Source: Bathynomus jamesi (Eukaryota > Arthropoda > Malacostraca > Isopoda > Cirolanidae). From it: 64,000 nt of DNA. The notes beneath the pieces are model-generated. The model ran no database searches. It had not been told where the DNA came from and was given only the letters and a program-made list of their open reading frames with translations. The DNA lies in contig JAJOZX010000939.1 in assembly GCA_023014485.1 (NCBI GenBank), positions 963,501 through 1,027,500 of the forward strand, in the 5' to 3' direction. How positions within the stretch are numbered: position 1 is the first letter of the stretch; every line of letters begins with the position of its first letter. Below are positions 54,294-64,000 of the stretch, in pieces. Position numbers and translations under genes: made by a program.

Positions 54294-56869
54294 TAGGGTG
54301 ATTCAAATATGGGGGTAAAAAATTTTTTTTTATATTTTAATGTGTTCAACCCTTTAAATGGTTCATTTCAGCATAAAAACAACTATCCTAAAATATTTTA
54401 GCAAATTTTTAATTTTTAGGGGTTGCTACCAGCAATTAAAAATTGACAGAACGACTCAAATTGTCAAATTTTTCCACACCACCCAGGGGGTACAGTACAA
54501 GGCGCATTGCTTTTTTTTAATGTGGAAAGCTCCCCCGTAGGTCCTACCATAACCACAAGCATGCATAATTAAACTAACATGATATTTGAGACATTAGCTG
54601 TCCTTACTTCATCAATGTTTCTTTCTTTCTATCAGGGTAAACAGCCCTGTAGTTTTTCACTACTTGTAGCAAGAATTGTTTTTGATCTTCGTCATGTGTT
54701 AGTATTTTATTATATTCATCCATTAATTTTACTCCTCTTTCCGCTATATCATTCACGACTTTCCACTGTTTGATAGATTTCTTAGCCGAGTTATACTCTT
54801 CATCATTATGCCATTCTTTAGCATCTTTGAGTAAAATTTTTTAACTAAATTCTGTTATTGTAAAGAATCTTTGAGTATTTGATGACAAAATCTTCTAATT
54901 TCTTCGTTGGAATAAGTGCAGGATCTAGACAAGCCCGTTTTGCAGGAAGAGTTTCTGTTGTATTTTGCAAGGCCTTTACAATTTTGTTTTTCGTTTGAGT
55001 AGGCACTTCATCATCATAAAAGGCCAACGCTACCAGTTCTTCTGATAGGTACCAGAGGTGACCTAACAGTTTTTTAATAGCAACAAATGCAATTGTGTCA
55101 TTTATTTGTTTGTAGACTACAAGATTCTGTAATAATTCCAGAGCAAGACGAGGAGTGCAAGATGGCACAGGAGCTGTAAACCATGCCTTTACATATAACC
55201 GAGTAGCAAATAGACAGATGTCTTTTAGTCCTTTTTTGTCTTTTACTGAAATTTTGAACTGAGATTTGAACATAAAAATTTTTAATGAATATGTAATTTT
55301 GGCCATCCACCTAGCCCGATGAAGTCCCGCTGGAGGTTTAAATTTGATTCCACCTTTTGGTTCACCTCCCCAAAAAATAATTGTTAACTGCAATAGTTCT
55401 AGGTAATCGTCTCTTGGTTGGAATGTATCTAGTTGATTTGTTGCAAATATAATTATGTCATCTTTGATGTCATGAATATTTTCATAGATATCTGGATCTG
55501 ATGATGCTGTTTCGTAGTCCTCCTTATTAATGCTTGACCATTTTTCTCTGAACTTCTTAAAAAGGACTATATCTGGGCCAGAAGATGGTGATAAAGACTT
55601 TGAAACAACAGCTTCCAGCATAATTTCAAATATATGGTGTCGACATGCCAGCCACAATAAATCGTTGTCGAATTTTTGTTCTAGAAGAATAGCTGCACCA
55701 TTTCTAGGACCAGTATTGGCTGCCGTTGTATTGAAACACATGCATTTTATTTGTTCGCAGATGTCCCATTCAAGCGATGTCTGATTGTTTGCATTAAAAA
55801 GAGACGCATTTCTGTCACTCAATTTTGCAACATCAAGACTTCCTAATAATTTATCATCAAACAATTTTCTACGTTTGCCAACCTTACTTTTCCATGTTGA
55901 AGGTTGTGCAGCACAGAAACCAGATTCATCACTTTTACTCTCCTCTGATTCTGATTCTGATGATGTACTGGTGAGTATGACTGCCTCTTCATTCTTCTTT
56001 CTTTTGATCTCTTCTTCTGCTTTCCTCTTTTCATAACGTTGTTGCTTTTCTGCTGCTCTTTGCTCTTTTTTAGCAACAGCCTTATCAATGGTACCCATTT
56101 TTCCATGACGTCCTTTCTCACGTTGCATTTTCAAGAATTTCTTATCATCTATTTTTATAAGCTGCATAGCATTCTCATGAGCAATGTCAAATAAGTTTTC
56201 CAGTTTATATTTCCATTTTTCTTCTTTATTATTTAAATTTTGTGATCTTTTCAATTTGTTTGCTTTGTTTTTCTTAAGCAGCTGTCATTCCTTCAGTATT
56301 CCTTGAATTTTATCTACTACATGTATTCTTTGTTTCGCTGGTATTCCTGCTTTTTTCCAAACTGCTAGCACATCATCTGCAGTAGAGCAGCATGATTCTC
56401 TAATGTCTTGCTTTTTAATATTTCTGTAGTGCATGAAGAGGGCCATCATTTCCTTCTCTGATGGTAATACGGATGTTTTTAGTACTGCAGAGGGCTGCCC
56501 AATTAGCCATACTTCAGTTTCTTTTCTTGTAGAACTTCTCCCAAATGAGCAACTGGGTGATGGTGAGTTAGGCCTAGCTTCCATAATCGATTAATTGGTA
56601 TCAAAATTACGAGTTCCAAGCAACAATTAAAAGCAAGCTAGTATATAAACCATTAATTAAAAATTCTGAAATATAAACAATTAAACATAACATCATAAGT
56701 TGTAAAAACAAACAAATTGAAAAAGAGGGAAACTTTGACGCCTGGTAGCACATAGTACATTTTATTTAAAATTCACCAAATTTGGCATACACTACTTTTT
56801 TGTCATAGGGAACAAAAATAGAGGTTGAACAATTAAAAAAAAAAACTTTGATTTTTTTGAATCACCCTA
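54294..56869 (-). mobile_element. TAGG-end DNA transposon (copy 2)
   Basis: Ends TAGGGTGATTCAAA and its inverse, perfect over 14 bp, both set in AT-rich sequence so that a target duplication cannot be read safely. One long gene fills most of the element on the minus strand. Only 112 bp separate it from the next element of the same superfamily. Confidence 0.82.
54604..56584 (-). pseudogene. Transposase-like protein of TAGG-end transposon copy 2, nearly open
   Basis: From ATG 56584 the frame is open for 99 codons, meets a single TGA after KIQGILKE, and then runs in the same frame for about 480 more codons to 54845. The related element at 56982 has Trp at the TGA position (KEWQLL). Near 54840 a frame change at an A/T run hides the true end, VVNDIAERGVKLMDEYNKIL to KKETLMK at 54604. 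Blocks: VLAVWKKAGIP, a basic coiled-coil-like region with a poly-Ser/Glu patch, CFNTTAANTGPRNGAAILLE, LACRHHIFEIML, ARWMAKITYSLKIFMF and LWYLSEELVALAFYDDEV. Two oddities: the signature Asp is Asn (FNTTAANTG), and the HWDGK to LGVPK segment before it is missing. It is therefore dead despite its long frame. Confidence 0.8.
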
Positions 56870-56981
56870 AATTATATATATATATATATATATAATTTAT
56901 TTATTTTTATTTTTTCCTTATCATCATCCTTCTATCTGATCCCCCTATTCCACACCACTCCCTCACCCTGCATATATAATT
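56870..56981. repeat. Purine/pyrimidine-rich spacer with (TA)n
   Basis: A TA run followed by the inverse of the ATAAGGAAAAAATAAAAATA ending seen at 52027-52072. Confidence 0.5.
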
Positions 56982-59900
56982 TAGGGTGGTCCTTATTTAT
57001 ATGTCTAATTTTGAAGCTAGGAAAGAGGTGGCTCCCAACCCCTGAAATGGTGACATATAATGTAAAAATGCTTGGGTAGAAATTTCATTTCAATCAGTTA
57101 ATATTTAGTGGTAGCTATATCGTTGGGTATTAGCCGTTCAAGACGGGGATGTCATGGTTGCCAAACCACTCACTGTTGCCCAATGAAGGTCTCCTTTTTG
57201 CTGTCGGGAAAGCTTCGGCGATGGTCAGCCACAACTTGAAGAAGGAACTGCAGTTGTTCTTCATCTTTTGTATGTTTCTGGTTGAAATTTTGTATGAGAG
57301 CTACTGCGCGTTCAGCATTATCATTGATCACATTTATGCTAGAAACATCTCTTGTAGCGTCTTGGAATGAGGGAAAGGAATTCCAGTCATTAGGATCTTT
57401 CTCCAATAAATCCTGCGGCAGGTTGAAATAAACCAATAGCTTCTTCGATTGTTTTGAGGCGAAGGCATCCAGGGTCATTGTCGGCTTGAAAGCTATTTTG
57501 TTGAACTTTTTTTCGTGCACCCTCATCTCTTTCTTTGGACTCCATAACCTTGATTATAACCCTCTTCGTAGCCACAGAAACTTCTGGATCAAACAGCGTT
57601 AATGCAACCAAACTCTCAGAGAGATACCACAAGTGGTCACTGAATTTGGATGTTGTAGCCTTTGCAATCATTGTGTGTGGATAACTGGACAGAGCCTTCA
57701 TCAGATTCAGATCCTCCGGCGGTGCAGCTGCTGGCAATGGGGCACGGAACCAGGCCCTCATGTAAGTGGTGACGGTGAATACGTAGATATCCCGTAGGCT
57801 GCGCTCCTCCTGGGATGTTAATTTAAACTGTTTCCGGAACATCCATATCTTGAAGGAATACAACACTTTCGATAACCAGCGAGCGTGATGCATGGCGCCA
57901 GGAGCTTTAAAAGAATGATGAAAGCCGTGGGACTCTGCTCGACCCAAGAAAAGAAGAGCTAACTCTAGGAACTCTTTGTAGTCATCCCTTGCATAATCTT
58001 GTGACAGCTGGTACAAAGCGAAGTTGATCAGACTCGGACGTTGTTCTCTCGTAGATGCTTCAACTTCCTGGTCATCAATACCCGATGAAAACTGACTCGT
58101 ATCCAGTTGAGGCCAGAAACGCTGAAATCTTTTGAACAAGAGGACTTCAGGCGCAGAAGTTGGTCCCATGCAGGCCTGGAAAGCTGCACCAAAAACAAGT
58201 TCCATGATGTGATGTCTACATGGCAAGTAGAGGAGATCTCTGCTAAGTTTTTGTTCTAAGAGGACGTAAGCCCTGGAGTGATGTCCCGTATTTGATGCGG
58301 TAGTGTCAAAACTCATTCCAACAACTCTGTCACTCAATTCCCATTCCTGCAGCTTATCCCGCACGGCCTGTGCTTGGTGTTCTCCAGTACCAGACGAAAT
58401 TTTGGGGACTCCAAGAAACTGTTGCACTCCCAGTCCAGACACTAGAACAGAGAGCCGGTCCACACGCTCTTTCCCTGTGAGGTCCACTAGGCGTTTGCCA
58501 TCCCAGTGAATAATCAAGGGAACATCGTCTGCTACTTTTTTATCAAAGTTTCTGCTGTCTTGGCACGATGACGCTCCCGAGATCGCTTCACTGATGACCG
58601 ATTAATGGCCAGTTTTCTCAAATCATGTCCCAGACTGCGGGCAGTTTCCGCTATTACAATTGTTGTCTTTCTGTCACTGATTGAAGAACGGTCTAAAGCT
58701 GAAGCAAGTGCCGGAGTCAAAATGTTATTCACTCCACGGCTTCGTTTTGGAAGAGGTTCACCACCACAGGTTTTTTGTGGTTCATCTTCTGAAGAATGTT
58801 CGTTACTGCTACTTGATGACGCCAGCGTTCCAATAGAACAGGATGCTTCCGCTTCTTCTTTTCGCTTTCCGTAGCTGCATATCTTGAGCTGCTTTTCTGT
58901 TTGCAACTTTTTGCTCCGTTTTTGACAGTACGGTATCCACAGAACCCATCGTCCCACGTTTTCCTGGCTCCCGTTGGGCTAGCAGGAATTGGCGATCCTC
59001 TTCGTTTTTGATCATTTGAATAGCATTTTCATGAGCGATGCCGGAAAGGTTCTCCATCCGAGATTTGAACTCTTCTTCCTTCCTGATTTGGGTTTCGGAA
59101 CGCCGGTTCTTGTTTTATCGAAGCAACTGCCATTCTTTGTTTAACTTCATTATTTTTCCAATAATGTGATCTTTCCGTTTTACGGGGACTCGAGCGCGGG
59201 CCCAAAACTCAAAAATTTCATTCATCACAGTGGCTGTTTCACGAATTGGTTTATGAAGAGAAAGATGATTGTGGAGGAAGACTGCAAGGGTCTCTCCGAT
59301 GGATGGGAACTTTTGTCCTGTCAGCTTCTCCGACGTTTTGCCCACAAGGTAAAGCGCAGCATTGCTTGATCTCGTGTGTTTTGCCATCATTACAGTACAA
59401 TTTGCTAAATAAATACAGAAGTTATTTCGATTCACTATTCCTAAAATATTAATCAAATTGCAAAACAAAGTTCAAAGGATGATGAACGCTTAACCCTATT
59501 ATCTCAGATAAGCACTGAGCAGATACGCTTGTAAAGTGGCAGCAGCTACACAACACTCGTATCCACGTAGCAGCAAGAGAGACACTGAACTGTAGTGCAT
59601 TGCGCTGTATGTCAGGCAGCACATACATACTAGTAATGGGATGCCATCTATCGCCTACAACAAATAGTAGAATTGTTCATATTAATGCTAAATGACAAAG
59701 ATGCTAAAGATTTTTTTTATTGAATTTCATGTCATGTTATTGAAAAACATCTTGAGATAGTACAGTAGAGCCCCATAGTGATCTACAAACCTAGTTTTAA
59801 TTAGTTGTGTAAAAAACAACTCGATCTGAAGAGGGTTAACACTTCTCATATTTAACCGGCATGCATATGGGGCAATGGAAAATTGGCGCGCAAACTTCTG

Positions 59901-60030
59901 TTCGTTTGAGCGACCTGTAAAAATTGATATTTTCAAGAAATATTTTATGAGAATTATTTTTGTGATAATTGCCACTATATACGAGTTGGGAGCATGATAA
60001 TTCAGACATTCGAAAATAAGGACCACCCTA
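56982..60030 (-). mobile_element. TAGG-end DNA transposon (copy 3)
   Basis: Ends TAGGGTGGTCCTTATTT and the inverse of the same at 60014-60030, perfect over about 17 bp. Flanks ATATAATT and ATATATAT are compatible with an 8-bp duplication but lie in a TA array. The gene is on the minus strand. Confidence 0.82.
57170..59390 (-). pseudogene. Transposase-like protein of TAGG-end transposon copy 3, most complete signature
   Basis: The likely start is MMAKHTRSSNAALYLVGK at 59390. Then follow FEFWARARVPVKRKDHIIGK, a stop after KEWQLLR (59115), and SGIAHENAIQMIKNEEDRQF. After a frame change (near 58870) come SSISDRKTTIVIAETARSL and RERHRAK; after another (near 58530) a 375-codon open frame starts. 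This frame has IIHWDGKRLVDLTGKERVDR, FLGVPKISSGTGEHQAQAV, GMSFDTTASNTGHHSRAYVL, LPCRHHIMELVFGAAF, MHHARWLSKVLYSFKIWMF and LWYLSESLVALTLFD. A last frame (57526-57170) has VINDNAERAVALIQNF and LLQVVADHRRSFPDSKKETF. All signature residues are present, so this is the best guide to the family. Confidence 0.8.
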
Positions 60031-60064
<34 letters not shown>

Positions 60065-60618
60065 ACTTTTTTCTTTTATGACCATCCTCCTTATGCGAGG
60101 TGAGGGAGCGAAGGGGAATGAGGATAATGGTAAGAAAAAATAAAAATATAAGTATAAATAAAAATGGATTGACGTCATACTATGAACTTTAGCGGCAACC
60201 ATTTTAATGCCAAAAATTTTCAGATTTAATAAATACAAACAAACAAACAACACTTAAACCGAAACTGGAAAATAAATAAAAATAAATATGTGCGTAACGT
60301 CATATTATGAACTATACGGGACACCGACAACAAAATGACAATATATGGTGGAGGGGAAATGAGGGAGAAAGGAGAAAAGGGAAAAAACAAAATTTTGATC
60401 TCTCAAAGGGGTGTATGGGGTTGATAAAGGCGTGAGGGAGCCTGATAAGGGAAAAATGAAAATGTGGGCGTGGTCTAATTATAGATATGTATATGATGAC
60501 TAATGCTAAGTTGATTCATCCAAGAAGATTTATAGCGCATGCGAGAATACAACAACTCCTCAGGGTGGGAAGAAATGAAAAGGGTGAAGGAGGAAAAGAT
60601 AAGGGGAGCCTGAATATA
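60031..60618. repeat. (TA)n and purine-rich dispersed repeat
   Basis: A TA array (60031-60060) is followed by purine-rich text with several loosely repeated units: GATAATGGTAAGAAAAAATA, then GAGAAAGGAGAAAAGGGAAA, then GATAAGGGAAAAATG. No gene. It shares words with 51906-52072. Confidence 0.5.
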
Positions 60619-62111
<1,493 letters not shown>

Positions 62112-62114
62112 TTA

Positions 62115-62279
62115 TGATACTTTATGAGGGTTTGAATAATGTTTCAAGATTGACCTGCGGTCGACCCCTCTGCAGCATCCCGCCTCATTTGCGGGATTTG
62201 GTGAAGGAGGGAATTGCTTTCCGATCTCCTCCTGCCCTCGTAGCCAGCCACGCATGGCTGGTCAGGGACTTTGCACAGG

Positions 62280-62282
<3 letters not shown>
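62115..62282 (-). mobile_element. LINE family A, 3'-terminal fragment
   Basis: 168 bp matching the 3' end at 16200-16365 and 40790-40950 (GGTCGACCCCTCTGC, CAGCCACGCATGGCTGG). Minus strand. A TA array follows at 62283-62310. Confidence 0.8.
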
Positions 62283-62310
<28 letters not shown>

Positions 62311-62416
62311 CTGCATAATAGTAATGGCTAAAATGAATCATAGAAGATTTATGACGCATGTGATGTTACGGGAATCCCCCACCTCCAAAGCCTACGAAGA
62401 CTATATAGACCTTCAG

Positions 62417-62418
<2 letters not shown>

Positions 62419-62467
<49 letters not shown>

Positions 62468-62564
62468 CACTGAGGACACCATCCTATACAAATGCTATCA
62501 AAAAACAAATTTGATTAAGAACAATGAATACCAAATATGTATTCTTAAGTTATTGTAAATAGCA

Positions 62565-62619
<55 letters not shown>

Positions 62620-62720
62620 TTTGCACTGAGGACAATCACAATCTTCTATATATGTGGGAAACAATTCAAATTCGAATAAAAGTTTTTGTATACATTCTTA
62701 AGTTATTGTAAGTACCATTT
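62419..62720. repeat. Tandem unit of (CA)n plus about 110 bp, two copies
   Basis: Each copy starts with a CA array followed by CACTGAGGACA and ends ATTCTTAAGTTATTGTAA. The copies differ substantially in between. Confidence 0.7.
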
Positions 62721-63269
62721 TTGCTTTTGACATTACAACTGCTTCATATTAGAGTCAAATATCTTCTATAAATCTTCATTAAATTTTTTTTAATATATGA
62801 GTGATAAATTAACAGCCTATTTCCAGGGTTTTTTACTGTTCTGTAAGTTCGCAATTCTTTGTATCTTAACCTAGATTAGGCAAGTGTAATGCCACGGCCA
62901 TATGATAAAAATTCTTTGGTCAAATTTTCTACAAGACCTGTATAACTTGTACACTTTAAATAAGGGTTAGGTTTTATCTGCTTTCATCCACTAGTTTGGG
63001 GATTAATTCCATCCTTAGGGTGAGTTAACCAACACTTAATGTCCAGAATTTGGCTTCTTTAGGGTGTATTTGTCTGAGGCTAATGCTGGGCCTCAACCTT
63101 TAACGTCCTATTCAAGTTTCCGTTACAACAGCATTTCCATATTTCTTGGCTTCCAACAGGATTCTCAACTTCATGAATTTTTACAGGACTCTCTAGGCTA
63201 TTCCTCATCAAAATAGGAATCATACCAGCCCAGTAGTATGATGGCATTTTGGTAGAGGAAGTTGGGGTG

Positions 63270-63445
63270 CTCTGAAATCCTACCCCTGTAGGGGCCCCCT
63301 GAAGGCATCGCCTTCGTTATGAAGAGCCCCCTTACTTAAGTTCATAACCCATTTATGGGGTAACACCGTCCTTAATAAAGGGCATTTGCCCCTTGAGGGC
63401 CCCCTTGCGGGGCACCCCTCCTCCTTGGGGAAAAACAATCATCCT
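63270..63445. repeat. Cluster of short GC-rich hairpins
   Basis: Consecutive small palindromes, each with a 4-6 bp stem: CCCCTGTAGGGG, GAAGGCATCGCCTTC, CCCATTTATGGG, CCTTAATAAAGG, GCCCCTTGAGGGC and CCCCTTGCGGGG. The segment is much richer in GC than its surroundings. Confidence 0.6.
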
Positions 63446-64000
63446 AGCCTTCCTTCACGAGAAAAAAATCCCCCTTCATGGTCTTTTATGAGGCAAATAA
63501 ACAAACATTCGAATACTTTTTGTTCCAGCACGTTCCACAAGAAAATAGATATAAAAACTTAAAATACATATCTGAAAAAGATTTTAATAGGCCTAACGAG
63601 AGTATGCACCGACCTCGAAACATACAATGACTTCAATTATAATCCAATACCATATACCTCTACAAATGTAATTCCAGTTTCATATATTAACAAACTGCGA
63701 ACATCGCGAAATAGAAACAGATTAAACACGTTTTAAATAAAAAAAAAATTTCTTTGTTTACTATGTGTATTACATGAAGTTAAATAAAAAAATTAAATAA
63801 AATTAAAATAAAACATTTTATTTTCAATTATAGGGGTAACTTTTACTTTTCCTAATTAAAATTCATTTATTCTACACTAATATGAAATGATGCGAAATTA
63901 AATGAATTGAAAAGGCTCATTGGCAGACTATAGTCCATATGACAAAAACTATTAAGATACATTATGTAAATAGACTAAAATATATGCGTTTAACCGGCAG
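63446..64000. other. No recognisable feature
   Basis: AT-rich sequence to the window edge with no supported gene or repeat end. The same holds for 62721-63269. Confidence 0.5.

Overview
This window looks like a piece of an arthropod nuclear genome, possibly a decapod crustacean or a chelicerate; the exact group is a guess. It is AT-rich and full of long (TA)n, (CA)n and (CT)n arrays. It carries degenerate TTAGG/CCTAA tracts like the arthropod telomere motif, and many mariner-like elements. I found no convincing host gene. Almost every protein-coding signal belongs to a transposable element, and nearly all are broken by stops, frameshifts, deletions or nested insertions.

Layout. 1-4770: a mariner 3' part cut by the window edge, a SINE-like piece, a piggyBac-like MITE, a LINE reverse transcriptase fragment (minus), a deleted mariner and a LINE 3' end. 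4787-10251: a Jockey-like LINE (plus) with a 15-bp target duplication, split by a 2.8-kb DNA transposon with a perfect 8-bp target duplication. 10260-16200: foldback elements, two very short MITEs, a mariner-derived palindrome and two tRNA-derived SINEs. 16200-21700: LINE family A (minus) with three elements nested in it. 21745-23086: a LINE B 3' end, a deleted mariner and a MITE. 23098-28400: two Penelope-like elements (PLEs) joined head to head; the plus copy has one long RT plus GIY-YIG frame with a single stop. 28476-39761: an 11.3-kb Ty3/Gypsy element with two LTRs, interrupted in integrase by another DNA transposon. 39905-46655: PLE family 2 remnants, LINE A, mariner and Tc1 remnants, a Helitron inside a PLE, and a solo LTR. 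47545-51195: LINE family B (minus), whose first part encodes a PHD-like finger and three CCCH fingers. 52166-54281: a second head-to-head PLE pair. 54294-60030: two DNA transposons of the same superfamily as the one at 7367, side by side. 60619-61977: a near full-length mariner. 62115-64000: a LINE 3' end, microsatellites and a cluster of short hairpins.

Two systems stand out. The first is a superfamily of DNA transposons with TAGG...CCTA ends. Three copies encode a transposase-like protein with a shared signature (D-T-T-A-S-N-T-G, C-R-H-H-I, A-R-W, N-D-x-A-E-R-G/A-V); the fourth is a sister lineage recognised by its N- and C-terminal parts. I could not assign it to a named superfamily. The second is a set of hammerhead-ribozyme-like folds at the ends of three PLE families; stem sequences differ between families while the core is kept. 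Many element ends in the window lie directly against (TA)n arrays.
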